Of a DNA stretch of 64,000 nt, positions 1 through 9,584 are shown one piece after another. The position numbers were made by a program, and so were the translations under genes. The notes below the pieces were generated by a model that had not been told where the DNA came from, made no database searches, and saw only the letters and a program-made list of their open reading frames with translations. The DNA comes from Pantoea sp. CCBC3-3-1. GTDB taxonomy: Bacteria > Pseudomonadota > Gammaproteobacteria > Enterobacterales > Enterobacteriaceae. Positions within the stretch are counted from its first letter, which is position 1. The number at the start of each line of letters is the position of its first letter. The stretch covers positions 1,054,001 through 1,118,000 of the forward strand of contig NZ_CP034363.1 of NCBI RefSeq assembly GCF_007981265.1, read 5' to 3'.

Positions 1-625
1 TAAGATGGACTTCATAGCCTGCGGCCTGCGCGACTCTGGCCGCCGCTTGCGCTTCTACTGAACGGCCACAAATAACGAGCCGTGTGCGAGGGCGGTAGCG
101 GACTTCGAAATCTGCGCCGTTCAGGCCACTTTCACGCGTGGGAAACAGGCTGCGCAGCGTCTGCGACTGCGGGTTATAGGCCAGTCCCGCGCAGCGTCGC
201 TGTTCCAGCGTGTTCAGCACCGACAGTAAGGGCTGTGCCGAACGCAGTTTATGAATGCTCAGGGTGATGCCGCCGCCGCAGGGCAGCACGATGTCAAACC
301 AGGGCGATCCTTCGCCATAGATCACCGTGCGATCCTGACCGGAACTTATCACTGCCAGCGCTTCAAAAGCCGCTGCGGACTCTATGCATCCGCCCGAGAC
401 AAAGCCGCAATACAGCCCATCTTCGCGCACGGCCATTTGCGCACCCAGCGGCCGGGGTGCGCCGCCCCGAATTTCAGTCAGCGTGACGAGAGCGGCTGCC
501 ATACCCAACTTAAGGGCGTCAGCAGCAAAGCGCAGGATTTCCACGCTGTCGTCGGTTAAAAATGCCTGCTCCGGCGAGGCGTGAGCCTGACTTGTTTGTG
601 CGATACAGGAGAATTGTTGCAGCAC
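1..625 (-). CDS. paoD: XdhC/CoxI-family molybdenum cofactor chaperone, partial (PaoD-like)
   Basis: The protein begins at a GTG (623-625) with an AAGGA-type ribosome binding site about 10 bases upstream; the 3' end lies outside the window, so about 208 codons are visible. The translation carries the XdhC/CoxI hallmarks: a GGxPRPxGAQM stretch, VSGGCIE near residue 75 and a CGGG motif near residue 115. In E. coli PaoD binds and matures the molybdopterin cytosine dinucleotide cofactor and inserts it into PaoABC in the cytoplasm before export. It is the last gene of the minus-strand pao operon, 95 bases after paoC, and a hairpin lies in that gap. The start is inferred from motif alignment and the RBS; identity rests on motifs plus context. 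Confidence 0.85.
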   Translation of the reverse strand, partial: MLQQFSCIAQTSQAHASPEQAFLTDDSVEILRFAADALKLGMAAALVTLTEIRGGAPRPLGAQMAVREDGLYCGFVSGGCIESAAAFEALAVISSGQDRTVIYGEGSPWFDIVLPCGGGITLSIHKLRSAQPLLSVLNTLEQRRCAGLAYNPQSQTLRSLFPTRESGLNGADFEVRYRPRTRLVICGRSVEAQAAARVAQAAGYEVHL

Positions 626-690
626 CGTTTTCTATCCTTATATAAGCTTTTGCTGGTGTTTCTCGTGCCACCACGACGTCAACAACCTCA

Positions 691-713
691 AACCGGCAGT
701 TCTGCTGCCGGTT
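691..713 (-). other. Hairpin between paoC and paoD
   Basis: A 9-base inverted repeat (691-699 with 705-713) lies between the paoC stop and the paoD start. No good U-run follows on the minus strand, so it may act as a processing or attenuation hairpin that lowers paoD expression rather than as a full terminator. Confidence 0.45.
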
Positions 714-720
714 GCCGGGG

Positions 721-2916
721 TTAAACCAGTTCAGGCAAGGCTTTCAGCAGTTTATCGAGCGTGATGGGATAGTCCCGCACCCGAACGCCCGTTGCGTTAT
801 AAATAGCGTTAGCAATAGCCGCGCTAACGCCACACAGGCCCAGCTCGCCTACGCCTTTTGCTTTCATCGGTGACGAAACTGGATCGGTATCCTCCAGAAA
901 AATCACCTCCTGCTCAGGGATATCGGCATGCACCGGCACTTCATAACCCGCCATATCGTGGTTAACGAAGTACCCCAGCCGCGTATCAACGGCCAGTTCT
1001 TCCATCAGCGCACCGCCCAGCCCCATCGTCATCGCGCCAATCACCTGGCTGCGGGCCGTTTTGGGATTGAGTATTCGACCTGCCGCACATACTGCCAGCA
1101 TGCGGCGAACGCGCACTTCTCCGGTCGCGATGTCCACGCCCACCTCAACAAAATGCCCGGCGAAGGTGGACTGCTGGAATTTTTCCGCCAGATCGCCAAA
1201 TTCGATAGCATCCTCGGCGGTTAACGTTCCCTCTGAAGTGGCATCAGTAAGAGCAGCGCTGCGATCGCCTGCCTGAATTTTCCCGTCGGCAAACGTTGCC
1301 TTAGCCGGATCGAAACCCAGCTTTTTCGCCACCGCTTCACGCAGGCTGACGCAGGCGGCATAAACACCCGCCGTCGAGCTGTTCGCTCCCCATTGCCCGC
1401 CTGAACCGGCGGAAACCGGAAAGTCAGAATCTCCCAGCCGCACCACAACGTTTTCCAGCGGCACGCCCATCATTTCGGCTGCCGTTTGCGCCAGAATCGT
1501 ATAGCTGCCCGTGCCGATATCGGTCATATCCGTTTCGACCGTCACCACGCCCGCAGCGTCCAGATGGACGCGAGCGCCGGACTTCATCACCAGATTGTTA
1601 CGAAAGCCGGCCGCCACGCCCATTCCTACCAGCCAGCGGCCGTCTTTTACCTGGGCAGGTTTGGCGTTACGACGGCTCCAGCCAAAATGCTCTGCACCGG
1701 TGCGCAGGCACTCCACCAGCTGGCGGCGCGAGAAAGGGCGCTCCGGATTGGCGGGATCGACCTGGGTGTCATTGAGGATGCGGAACTCGACCGGATCCAG
1801 GCCCGCTTTCTCCGCCATCTCATCAATGGCGATTTCCAGAACCATTAGCCCCGGCGCTTCGCCGGGCGCGCGCATGGCATTGCCTTCCGGCAGATCGAGC
1901 TCTGCCAGCCGCAATCCGGTAAACCGGTTAGCCCCTGCGTAAAGGAGCTGAGTCTGCTGAACCGCCGTCTCCGGCTGACCTTCCGGCAGATTACCGGACC
2001 AGCTTTCATGAGCGATGGCGGTAATATGTCCGGCCCGATCGGTGCCGATGCGCACGTGCTGAATAGTCGCCGGGCGGTGGGTGGTGTTGTTAGGAATAAA
2101 AGGTCTGGGCAGCATCACCTTAACCGGGCGCTTCACCGCCCGGGCAGCAAGGGCTGCCAGTACGGCGTCGCTGCGCAGGAACAGCTTCCCACCAAATCCG
2201 CCACCGATATAGGGCGAGCGCACGCGTACGTTTTCTGGCGGCAGCTTGAGCGTTTTGGCCAGATCGGTTCGACACCAGTCAATCATCTGGTTGGAGGTCC
2301 AGAGCGTAAGCTTATCCCCTTCCCAAACCGCCATTGAGGCATGCGGTTCCATTGCCATATGACTCTGATCGGGCGTGGTGTAGGTGGCATCGAGTTTGAC
2401 TTCAGCGGCTGAAAACGCACGCTCAAAGTCGCCGGTTGTTTTGTCTGGCTCGCTTTCCGGTGCTTTGGCCGTGGATTTTTGCTCAGCCAGATCGTAAGCG
2501 CCGTGCTCGCGGTTATAGTGAACCTCTACCAGCTTTGCCGCTGCCCGGGCCTGTTCAAACGTTTCCGCCACGACGACGGCCAGCGCCTGGTGGTAATGCT
2601 CGATTTCCGGTCCGCCCAGCAGTTTAGCCGTGTTTTTCTCACCCTTGCCGAGCGGACCGGCATTGGCGGCTGTAACAACGGCTAATACGCCGGGGGCATT
2701 TTTAGCGGCAAGTACGTCAATTGAGGTAATATGCCCTTTGGCAACCGGCGAGCCCACCACATAGCCATAGGCAGCATTCGGCGCGACATCATGCCACTCA
2801 TAGGCGTAATGCGCGGCTCCCGTGGTTTTCAGCGGGCCGTCGATTCGGTCATGCGGATGGCCGACAACCTTCAGCCGATCGATGGGATTGTCCTGTGCGG
2901 GTTGATCAAATTTCAT
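721..2916 (-). CDS. paoC: Periplasmic aldehyde oxidoreductase, molybdenum-binding subunit PaoC
   Basis: The large catalytic subunit of the xanthine oxidase family, 731 residues, which is the usual length for PaoC. It contains the glycine-rich IGGGFGGK cofactor-binding segment near residue 240, GSGGQWG near residue 500, and the GVGE motif near the C-terminus whose glutamate (about E691) is the expected catalytic base. PaoABC oxidises aromatic and other aldehydes to acids in the periplasm and passes electrons from MCD-molybdenum through PaoA and PaoB clusters. It follows paoB by 4 bases in the paoABCD operon. No signal peptide is visible; the subunit is expected to be co-exported with the Tat-tagged PaoA. 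Confidence 0.95.
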   Translation of the reverse strand: MKFDQPAQDNPIDRLKVVGHPHDRIDGPLKTTGAAHYAYEWHDVAPNAAYGYVVGSPVAKGHITSIDVLAAKNAPGVLAVVTAANAGPLGKGEKNTAKLLGGPEIEHYHQALAVVVAETFEQARAAAKLVEVHYNREHGAYDLAEQKSTAKAPESEPDKTTGDFERAFSAAEVKLDATYTTPDQSHMAMEPHASMAVWEGDKLTLWTSNQMIDWCRTDLAKTLKLPPENVRVRSPYIGGGFGGKLFLRSDAVLAALAARAVKRPVKVMLPRPFIPNNTTHRPATIQHVRIGTDRAGHITAIAHESWSGNLPEGQPETAVQQTQLLYAGANRFTGLRLAELDLPEGNAMRAPGEAPGLMVLEIAIDEMAEKAGLDPVEFRILNDTQVDPANPERPFSRRQLVECLRTGAEHFGWSRRNAKPAQVKDGRWLVGMGVAAGFRNNLVMKSGARVHLDAAGVVTVETDMTDIGTGSYTILAQTAAEMMGVPLENVVVRLGDSDFPVSAGSGGQWGANSSTAGVYAACVSLREAVAKKLGFDPAKATFADGKIQAGDRSAALTDATSEGTLTAEDAIEFGDLAEKFQQSTFAGHFVEVGVDIATGEVRVRRMLAVCAAGRILNPKTARSQVIGAMTMGLGGALMEELAVDTRLGYFVNHDMAGYEVPVHADIPEQEVIFLEDTDPVSSPMKAKGVGELGLCGVSAAIANAIYNATGVRVRDYPITLDKLLKALPELV

Positions 2917-2920
2917 GGCT

Positions 2921-3871
2921 TTATGCCCTCGCTTCGGTCAGCGTTGAGGCGAGCGTGCGCTTCGCCAGGATCAATTTAAACTCATTTTCATGAGTGGGTT
3001 GCGCGTCGGCAAACAGGCGTTGATAAACCGGTTGAACGCCGTGTATCAGCTGGGCATCAGCCGCTTCAAGCCGCCAGGGTTTATGCGCCACGCCGCCCAG
3101 CGCAACCCGGCCGCTACCGTCTGACTGCACAATGGCGGCAACCGACACCAGCGCAAAAGCGTAGGAAGCACGATCGCGGACTTTGCGATAAATATGCGTG
3201 CCGCCGAGCGGGGAGGGTAGGGTGACGGCGGTAATCAGCTCGCCTGGCTTCAGCACGGTTTCCAGATGAGGCGTATTTCCCGGCGCACGATAAAAATCGG
3301 CAACGGGAATTTTGCGCTCGCTGCCGTCCGGGCTGACCGTCTCTATCACCGCATCCAGCAGCCGCATCGCAACGGCCATATCACTGGGATGCGTGGCAAT
3401 GCAGGCTTCGCTTGCACCCACCACCGCATGCTGACGGCTGAAGCCCTTCAGGGCGGCACAGCCGCTACCGGGCAAACGTTTATTGCAGGGCTGATTCGTA
3501 TCGTAAAAATAAGGGCAGCGCGTACGCTGAAGAAGATTACCGGCGGTGGTGGCCTGGTTGCGTAACTGGCCGGATGCCCCCGCCAGCAGCGCCCGTGAAA
3601 GCACCGCATACTGCTGGCGTACCCGCGCGTCAGCGGCCAGATCGGTATTGCGCACCAGCGCGCCAATTCGCAAGCCGCCTTCAGCAGTCGGCTCAATCTT
3701 ATCGAGGGCCAGACCGTTAACGTCGATCAGATGCGTTGGCGTTTCGATTTCAAGCTTCATCAGGTCAAGCAGGTTTGTCCCGCCCGCAATGAACTTTGCG
3801 CCAGGCACTCGCTGAGCGCTTGCGGCCGCTTCGGCAGGCGTTTTCACACGCTCAAAAGTAAAAGCCTTCAT
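2921..3871 (-). CDS. paoB: Periplasmic aldehyde oxidoreductase, FAD-binding subunit PaoB
   Basis: A 316-residue FAD-binding subunit of the CO-dehydrogenase/xanthine oxidase type. The [11 protein letters not shown] segment near residue 30 and GNLLQRTRC near residue 113 are the FAD-contacting motifs. Cysteines C119, C129, C138 and C157 sit in an insertion that in E. coli PaoB carries an extra [4Fe-4S] cluster, a feature that separates PaoB from ordinary xanthine dehydrogenase medium subunits. Its start overlaps the paoA stop by 4 bases (ATGA), indicating translational coupling. It passes electrons between the PaoA clusters and FAD. Confidence 0.94.
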   Translation of the reverse strand: MKAFTFERVKTPAEAAASAQRVPGAKFIAGGTNLLDLMKLEIETPTHLIDVNGLALDKIEPTAEGGLRIGALVRNTDLAADARVRQQYAVLSRALLAGASGQLRNQATTAGNLLQRTRCPYFYDTNQPCNKRLPGSGCAALKGFSRQHAVVGASEACIATHPSDMAVAMRLLDAVIETVSPDGSERKIPVADFYRAPGNTPHLETVLKPGELITAVTLPSPLGGTHIYRKVRDRASYAFALVSVAAIVQSDGSGRVALGGVAHKPWRLEAADAQLIHGVQPVYQRLFADAQPTHENEFKLILAKRTLASTLTEARA

Positions 3872-4596
3872 GATTCATGGCCCCCGGCGACATCTTCAAT
3901 CGCGGCAAGAATGTTGGAGTAAGCGCCGCAGCGACAGATGTTGCCGCTCATTCGCTCGCGTATTTCATTGGCCGTCACTTCGGGTTGAGAAACCAGATCG
4001 AGAGTGACATGGCTTGGGATACCTGAAGCAATTTCCTGCAAAACCGCGACGGAGGAGCAGATTTGCCCTGGCGTACAGTAGCCGCACTGGTAGCCATCGT
4101 GTTTAATAAACGCGGCCTGCATCGGATGCAGTTTGTCAGTGGTTCCCAGCCCTTCAATGGTGGTGACGTCCGCATCCTGATGCATTACCGCCAGCGTCAG
4201 GCAAGAGTTGAGTCTTCGTCCATCGACAATAACGGTGCAGGCACCGCACTGGCCGTGGTCACACCCTTTTTTTGTGCCGGTGAGATGCAAATTTTCGCGC
4301 AACGCATCCAGCAGCGTGGTTCGCGTATCGACCTCAAGCTGACGGGTTTCGCCGTTGACTTTTAGCGTAAGCGGCAGCATTTCTGGCGCTGGCGTCACGG
4401 GCAGTTCTCCTGCGCCTAACGCCACACCCGGCGATACTGCCGCTGTTGCTGCTGTGGCGGCGCCGGCTTTAATTAAACTTCGACGTGACAGATTAAAATC
4501 TTTCCGTGTATAATCTTTTATATAACGCCCCCGGTTTTCTTTTCTTTTTTCGTCGTCAGGACGTCTGTCTTCCGCGTTATCGCCTTGGTTGCTCAT
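3868..4596 (-). CDS. paoA: Periplasmic aldehyde oxidoreductase, [2Fe-2S] subunit PaoA with Tat signal
   Basis: First gene of the pao operon, 242 residues. A twin-arginine signal (SRRSLIK, R38-R39) precedes a hydrophobic stretch, so the assembled heterotrimer should be exported folded by the Tat system. Two [2Fe-2S] cluster motifs are complete: C112, C117, C120, C132 (plant-ferredoxin type) and C171, C174, C221, C223. The N-terminal region before the signal is about 35 residues and strongly charged, which is long for a Tat signal; an internal start is possible but no later ATG lies before the RR motif. No known operator was recognised upstream. Confidence 0.94.
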   Translation of the reverse strand: MSNQGDNAEDRRPDDEKRKENRGRYIKDYTRKDFNLSRRSLIKAGAATAATAAVSPGVALGAGELPVTPAPEMLPLTLKVNGETRQLEVDTRTTLLDALRENLHLTGTKKGCDHGQCGACTVIVDGRRLNSCLTLAVMHQDADVTTIEGLGTTDKLHPMQAAFIKHDGYQCGYCTPGQICSSVAVLQEIASGIPSHVTLDLVSQPEVTANEIRERMSGNICRCGAYSNILAAIEDVAGGHES

Positions 4597-5190
4597 GCCA
4601 GGCCTCCAGTATGATCAAAGTGAATGGAAAAATGCTTACCGCAACGTTGTTATGGTTTTTTGAACCTTAATCATAGTCGGGTCTGGCGCAGGCGATTACG
4701 CTAAAATGCGGCATGCTGCAATGAATCAAACTAATGAATAAAAAAGTATGATGTTTGCGGTTTGCCATAAGAAAATTAGCTGGCAGGCATGAAGAGGTTA
4801 TTTAATTAACCTGTGCTGTCGGCAACCTCTAACCGCCGTAATAAAGCCATTAAATTGGTTAGAAATAGTGAAGTTTCTGGCCGCATAATATTTTGAATGG
4901 TTAACTGTTTTGAGCAGCCTGACGGCAGGCCTCTCCCTGTGGGAGAAAAAATTTACCCGCAGTCAAAAAAGTTCGCCAGCCAGGCTGACACGTCGGGTAT
5001 GTTTGTCCATCGGTTGTCATTAACGCATTTACAAATGCGCACTGTCGACATAATAAAAACGGTAGAGCAGGACGGAAAAAAGTCACATTTCACGGCGGTA
5101 TTTTATTTCCAATAAATGTGACGTAACGCGTCTGCGTGCGCATGGCAACTCCTATAGTTAAGTTACCCATACGGGCTAACGGAGGTGAGT
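4597..5190. other. Intergenic region between paoA and the acidic small protein
   Basis: About 590 bases of AT-rich sequence containing the divergent upstream regions of paoA (minus) and the acidic gene (plus). A 9-base inverted repeat, GTCACATTT at 5082-5090 and AAATGTGAC at 5114-5122, lies about 70 bases before the acidic gene and could be a regulator site. A 72-codon open frame at 4897-5115 has no convincing ribosome binding site and was not called. Confidence 0.5.
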
Positions 5191-5421
5191 ATGTCTGAAC
5201 GTCCTGATTACGTAGAGCCAGTTCCTGATGATGCCGAATACCCTGCTCATGAGGATGATGAGGATCTGCCAGAAGGTACTGACGAAGTGGTCGATCCTCT
5301 TGAAGATGAAGATCCTTTAGACGATGAAGATACCGACGATCTTTCAGAAGATGATGAAGTGGATGACGATGATGTAGATGAGGAAGACGACGATTCTGAT
5401 GAGCCTCGGGAAAATATCTGA
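5191..5421 (+). CDS. Very acidic small protein of unknown function
   Basis: A 76-residue protein dominated by Asp and Glu, with runs such as DDDDVDEEDDD near the C-terminus and no predicted membrane segment or cysteine. The ATG at 5191 is chosen over an in-frame GTG at 5185 because GGAGGTG (5181-5187) is an ideal ribosome binding site for it and overlaps the GTG. It is a stand-alone gene followed by a terminator. I do not recognise the family. Its composition would suit a cytoplasmic acidic chaperone-like, nucleic-acid-mimic or cation-binding role, but nothing in the sequence decides between these. Confidence 0.75.
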   Translation: MSERPDYVEPVPDDAEYPAHEDDEDLPEGTDEVVDPLEDEDPLDDEDTDDLSEDDEVDDDDVDEEDDDSDEPRENI

Positions 5422-5427
5422 TAGTTC

Positions 5428-5480
5428 AACCGCACGGTGAAGCGAGCCCATCATGGGGCGCTTTGCCGGGGCGGTTTTTT
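5428..5480 (+). terminator. Rho-independent terminator after the acidic gene
   Basis: AACCGC at 5428-5433 can pair with GCGGTT ending near 5476, enclosing an inner hairpin (AGCG...CGCT), and is followed by a run of seven T bases. It directly follows the acidic gene stop. Confidence 0.65.
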
Positions 5481-5621
5481 TACGGTGACGCCAGAGCATG
5501 GGAGATCTCTGAAAACGTTCCCTGAACCGCCAGCGCAGCGGGATCGTTACGCCGGTGTGCTGTACTGACTGGAAAAATTAATAAATACTTATTTTTCAGT
5601 TACGTTGTTCGGGGAAAAACG

Positions 5622-6320
5622 ATGATGAGTTATCCGACAGGGCCAGCAGACATCTATTCACGTCGCTCGCAGGAAACGTTAGCGCTATGGCAAAAAGATC
5701 GGGGCAAAGAGAATCCTCTGCGGGGCGAATTCTACCCGGAAAACTTAAAAGCGATTGCGACCGGCATTCAACCGCGATTATCTCAGTCGATTGTCGAGGT
5801 GCTGGAAAGGCTGCAAGCCTTAACGGCTGGCGACGCAAACGCCGATGTTATGCAAATCGGACACTTCCACCTCACTTTCCTCGCCATTACGCCCGCCATC
5901 TTTGACGATAACAACGTGCCGGAGCAGACGGCAGAATTAAAGCATCTGTTTGCTCAACACTGCGGCGATCGTCCTCTTACCGTTCACGAACTCAGGCTGG
6001 TCGCTTTACCCAATCAGCTGCTGCTGGCAGGCTATCCTGATGACGAAAGCGTACAGCGGCGGCAGGCTTTCTGGCGCGCTTTGCAACACTCTTCCTTCGC
6101 AGAACAGCTAAAACAGCGCTATCCGGGCTCCGACCAACCGCCAGCGTTTTGGCACAGCACGCTTTTAAGGTATCACGCCGGGCGGCTACCGCCTTATGTG
6201 CAGGATTTCTTTATTGCTCAGCAAACGGCACGATACGGTACGGTTTCAGGAAATATTAAACTACGGCTGGTCACCTATAACTGGTCGGTGGCAGAGACGA
6301 TCCTCGGGCTGCCACAATGA
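5622..6320 (+). CDS. 2H phosphoesterase-like (LigT-type) protein of unknown substrate
   Basis: A 232-residue cytoplasmic protein that shows two widely spaced H-x-T motifs: HLT at residues 83-85, inside a hydrophobic strand, and HST at 178-180, also before a hydrophobic strand. This paired pattern is the signature of the 2H phosphoesterase superfamily, which acts on cyclic phosphates, 2'-5' RNA links or similar esters. I recognise the motif pattern, not a specific family, so the substrate is unknown. Two adjacent ATGs (5622, 5625) are equally possible starts after a GGGGA ribosome binding site. It ends just before the araE regulatory region, whose CRP-like site overlaps its stop codon; no partner gene is evident. 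Confidence 0.6.
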   Translation: MMSYPTGPADIYSRRSQETLALWQKDRGKENPLRGEFYPENLKAIATGIQPRLSQSIVEVLERLQALTAGDANADVMQIGHFHLTFLAITPAIFDDNNVPEQTAELKHLFAQHCGDRPLTVHELRLVALPNQLLLAGYPDDESVQRRQAFWRALQHSSFAEQLKQRYPGSDQPPAFWHSTLLRYHAGRLPPYVQDFFIAQQTARYGTVSGNIKLRLVTYNWSVAETILGLPQ

Positions 6321-6333
6321 GACGATCGTCACA
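6318..6333 (+). promoter_or_regulatory. CRP-like site upstream of araE
   Basis: TGAGA-N6-TCACA matches the CRP consensus TGTGA-N6-TCACA at 9 of 10 positions. It lies 14 bases upstream of a perfect AraC half-site, the arrangement expected for an arabinose-induced promoter, and overlaps the stop codon of the preceding gene. Confidence 0.6.
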
Positions 6334-6346
6334 ACTTTACCCCCTG

Positions 6347-6363
6347 TAGCCAGTTTCTCCATA
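6347..6363 (+). promoter_or_regulatory. AraC binding half-site (araI1 type)
   Basis: TAGC-N7-TCCATA matches the AraC 17-base half-site consensus at every defined position. The following bases (TATGGACTGTTTC) resemble the second half-site region of the E. coli araE promoter. A -10 like TATGTT lies at 6406-6411. Arabinose-dependent activation of araE is strongly suggested. Confidence 0.8.
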
Positions 6364-6448
6364 CCTATGGACTGTTTCACATAACTTCCTGCCCCCTGAA
6401 TTCTGTATGTTGCGTTACAGATGCAGGGACAAAAACCGGAGTTGTGAA

Positions 6449-7867
6449 ATGTCGTATATTAACAATAGCTTGAGTTTGCCACAGTCTCATAAGCAAAAAG
6501 TTCGTCGTATGAACATTTTCATCGCGTTTTCCGCCGGACTGGCTGGGTTACTTTTTGGGTTGGATATCGGCGTGATTTCAGGGGCGCTGCCTTTTATCAC
6601 CGATCATTTTTTACTGAACAGTCATCAGCAGGAGTGGGTGGTCAGCAGCATGATGCTCGGTGCTGCCATTGGAGCAATCTGTAACGGCTATGTCTCCCAC
6701 CGGCTGGGGCGTAAATACAGCCTGATGATTGGCGCGATGCTGTTTATCGTCGGTTCGCTGGGGTCGGCGATGTCGACCAGTCTGGAATGGCTGCTGGCTT
6801 TTCGCGTGCTGCTTGGCATTGCTGTGGGTATCGCTTCTTATACCGCGCCGCTTTATCTCTCTGAAATGGCAACAGAAAATATCCGTGGCAAGATGATCAG
6901 CATGTATCAACTGATGATCACCGTCGGCATCCTGCTGGCGTTCCTGTCGGATACGATGTTCAGCTACAGCGGCAACTGGCGAGCCATGCTGGGCATTCTG
7001 GCGCTGCCCGCTATCGCTCTGTTTGTGCTGGTGGTATTTCTGCCTAACAGCCCACGCTGGCTGGCGGCAAAAGGTCTGCATGTCGAAGCGGAAGAGGTCC
7101 TGCGGATGCTGCGCGATACCTCTGAAAAAGCCAGACAGGAGCTAAATGAAATCCGTGAAAGCCTGAAGATGAAACAGGGTGGGCTGTCGCTGTTCAGAAA
7201 AAACGATAACGTTCGACGGGCCGTTTTTCTTGGCATGCTGTTGCAGGCGATGCAGCAATTTACCGGCATGAACATCATCATGTATTACGCGCCGCAGATT
7301 TTTAAGATGGCCGGTTTTCAGAGTACGCATGAACAAATGATGGCGACGGTAGTCGTAGGCTTAACCTTTATGCTTGCGACGTTTATCGCTGTCTTTACCG
7401 TGGATAAGGCGGGCCGTAAACCCATTTTGAAAATCGGCTTTTCGGTGATGGCGTTCGCCACGCTGGTATTGGGATATTGCCTGATGAAAGCGGGTGAAGG
7501 CGCGGTCACCGCTAATCTCTCCTGGGTTTCTGTTGGAATGACCATGCTCTGTATCGCTGGCTATGCAATGAGCGCCGCGCCGGTAGTCTGGATCCTCTGT
7601 TCTGAAATCCAGCCGCTGAAATGTCGTGATTTTGGTATTACCTGTTCAACCACGACTAACTGGGTCGCGAATATGATTATCGGCGCAACGTTCCTGACGC
7701 TATTGGGAAGTATTGGCGCTGCGGGGACTTTCTGGCTCTATACCGGTTTTAATCTGTTGTTCATCGTGATTACGATTTTCCTGGTGCCGGAGACGAAAAA
7801 CGTCACGCTTGAGCATATTGAAAAAAACCTGATGAGCGGCAGTAAACTGCGGGATTTGGGAAAATAG
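6449..7867 (+). CDS. araE: Arabinose:proton symporter AraE
   Basis: A 12-segment sugar porter of the major facilitator superfamily. Starting at the ATG at 6449, which has GGAG seven bases upstream, gives 472 residues, the same length as E. coli AraE; an in-frame ATG at 6407 would overlap the -10 region. It carries the family motifs [18 protein letters not shown] in segment 1, GRK loops, MYQLMIT, LQQFTGMN-type QQ motif and PETKNVTLE at the end. Residues such as [13 protein letters not shown] match AraE rather than GalP by memory of both sequences. It imports L-arabinose with protons at the inner membrane. The araBAD and araC genes are not in this window. Confidence 0.96.
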   Translation: MSYINNSLSLPQSHKQKVRRMNIFIAFSAGLAGLLFGLDIGVISGALPFITDHFLLNSHQQEWVVSSMMLGAAIGAICNGYVSHRLGRKYSLMIGAMLFIVGSLGSAMSTSLEWLLAFRVLLGIAVGIASYTAPLYLSEMATENIRGKMISMYQLMITVGILLAFLSDTMFSYSGNWRAMLGILALPAIALFVLVVFLPNSPRWLAAKGLHVEAEEVLRMLRDTSEKARQELNEIRESLKMKQGGLSLFRKNDNVRRAVFLGMLLQAMQQFTGMNIIMYYAPQIFKMAGFQSTHEQMMATVVVGLTFMLATFIAVFTVDKAGRKPILKIGFSVMAFATLVLGYCLMKAGEGAVTANLSWVSVGMTMLCIAGYAMSAAPVVWILCSEIQPLKCRDFGITCSTTTNWVANMIIGATFLTLLGSIGAAGTFWLYTGFNLLFIVITIFLVPETKNVTLEHIEKNLMSGSKLRDLGK

Positions 7868-7875
7868 TTCCGGCT

Positions 7876-7896
7876 GGAGAGAGTTTTGCTCTCTCC
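7876..7896 (+). terminator. Hairpin after araE
   Basis: An 8-base perfect stem (GGAGAGAG with CTCTCTCC) with a five-base loop begins 9 bases after the araE stop. The U-run is missing, so termination may be weak. Confidence 0.45.
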
Positions 7897-8051
7897 ACGC
7901 TCACCTGCTGATAGCGAAATGAAGAAAAAGTCTCTTCTTTGACAGGATAAACGCCTGTTTTACCCGGCCAGCTTGCATGGAGAACGGCTTCGCGACTACT
8001 GTTTAGGGCTTGGGTTTACGCTTACCGGACAGTTAACGACAGGGAGCCGTA

Positions 8052-9338
8052 ATGAAAAAGGTCCTCGGCACTTTTTTACCGCTGTACACAACCACGCTAC
8101 TGATGCTGCTCGGCTCGGGCCTGCTAACCACCTGGGTCTCACTGCGGCTGGCTCATGAACATGTTAGCGGCGCGCTGATCGGCGGTATTACGGCGGCTAA
8201 CTATGTTGGGCTGGTGATTGGCGGCAAGGTTGGGCATAACTTGATCGCGCGTGTCGGCCATATCCGCGCCTATGTTTCCTGCGCGGGTATTATCACCGCC
8301 TCGGTTCTGGGGCACGGCCTGACCGATTTTCTTCCGGTTTGGGTTTTGCTCAGAATGGTTATCGGGCTGTGCATGATGTGCCAGTACATGGTGTTGGAAA
8401 GCTGGCTGAATGACCAGGCCGAGCCGGGACAGCGCGGACTGATATTCGGTTTTTATATGGTGGCAACCTATCTGGGCCTCTCTTCAGGGCAAATAATCCT
8501 GATGGCACAAAGCGATTCCGGCCTCACCAGCCTGTTGATTGTGGCGCTCTGCTTTGCGCTTTGCCTGGTACCCATTGCCCTCACAACCCGCACTAATGCA
8601 CACCCCATGACGCCAGCGCCGATGGAGTTAGGTTACTTTTTCCGTACCATTCCTAAAATCCTCGTTATTACCCTGGCGACCGGAATGGCCGTGGGTGCCT
8701 TTTATGGCATGGCACCGGTTTATACCAGTATGCTGGGGTTCAGCACGCGGCAAACCGGGCTGTTTATGGCCATTGCCATCTTCGCCGGTCTGGTCTCGCA
8801 GTTTCCTCTCAGCCTGCTTTCCGATCGCATCGATCGTCAGCGCCTGCTGTTTTATATCGCCCTGTTTTATGCGCTGGCAGCTTTACCGCTGACGCTGCCT
8901 TTGCATGTTCATTTTCTGTGGATCACCGTAGCGGCTTTTATTACCAGCATGATGCAGTTTTCGCTTTATCCGCTGATCGTGGCGATGGCTAACGACAGCG
9001 TGGTGCCTGAGCGACGCGTGTCTCTCACGGCCTGCCTGCTGATGGCCTTCGGCATCGGTGCCTGTATTGGCCCGATGGCAACGGGCGCCATCATGCAGCC
9101 GCTGGGAGGCAATATGCTGTACCTGTTTTTTGCCCTTTGCGGCGTGGCGATTGCCGCAATGAGCTGGCATCGGCATAAAGTCGTTCAGGAAAATATCGAT
9201 ACGCCTATTCCTCACGTTGCGGTCCCGGACAGCCTGAGCAGCTCACCGCTGGCTGTGGCACTGAATCCTACCGTTACTGAAGATGAGATCCAGGCGACAA
9301 TGGTGAACAGCGAAGAAGACCCCCCTACAAACGGTTAA
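8052..9338 (+). CDS. YcaD-like MFS transporter
   Basis: A 428-residue inner-membrane protein with about 12 hydrophobic segments and a polar C-terminal tail of about 50 residues. The layout (segment 1 with a polar turn, the conserved GGxxG loop after segment 2, and ALPLTLPLH before segment 9) resembles the YcaD/YfkF group of putative transporters of the major facilitator superfamily. Substrate unknown. The ATG has AGGGAG upstream. It stands alone about 180 bases after araE; no shared substrate with AraE can be argued from sequence. Confidence 0.75.
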   Translation: MKKVLGTFLPLYTTTLLMLLGSGLLTTWVSLRLAHEHVSGALIGGITAANYVGLVIGGKVGHNLIARVGHIRAYVSCAGIITASVLGHGLTDFLPVWVLLRMVIGLCMMCQYMVLESWLNDQAEPGQRGLIFGFYMVATYLGLSSGQIILMAQSDSGLTSLLIVALCFALCLVPIALTTRTNAHPMTPAPMELGYFFRTIPKILVITLATGMAVGAFYGMAPVYTSMLGFSTRQTGLFMAIAIFAGLVSQFPLSLLSDRIDRQRLLFYIALFYALAALPLTLPLHVHFLWITVAAFITSMMQFSLYPLIVAMANDSVVPERRVSLTACLLMAFGIGACIGPMATGAIMQPLGGNMLYLFFALCGVAIAAMSWHRHKVVQENIDTPIPHVAVPDSLSSSPLAVALNPTVTEDEIQATMVNSEEDPPTNG

Positions 9339-9367
9339 AGCCATACCGCCTGCCTTCCCTTTATTTG

Positions 9368-9392
9368 AGGTATTTTTTTAAAGAAATACCTC
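9368..9392 (+). other. Hairpin after the MFS gene
   Basis: A 9-base inverted repeat (GAGGTATTT with AAATACCTC) 30 bases after the MFS stop. It is AT-rich with T bases in the loop rather than after the stem, so it is an atypical terminator at best. Confidence 0.4.
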
Positions 9393-9584
9393 CGCCTGCC
9401 GTTTATTAAAAGGGCAGGGGATACCGGAAACCGGCATTCTTCTCAGGAAGTTAACTTTACAAGCGTCGCAATGCCGGGCTGTCAGTTTACCCAAAAGCGA
9501 ACAATTGACGTCAAGACGTCTTAATATTGTCATACGTCGTAGTGAAAGGCCTTAAGGCGATATATCGTTTCTAAAAAATGAATT

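Noticed and set aside
4897-5115. 72-codon frame upstream of the acidic gene
   Set aside because: No ribosome binding site, no recognisable sequence and low-complexity surroundings; treated as chance.
5247-5435. Serine-rich frame on the minus strand opposite the acidic gene
   Set aside because: It is a mirror of the Asp/Glu codons of the acidic gene.
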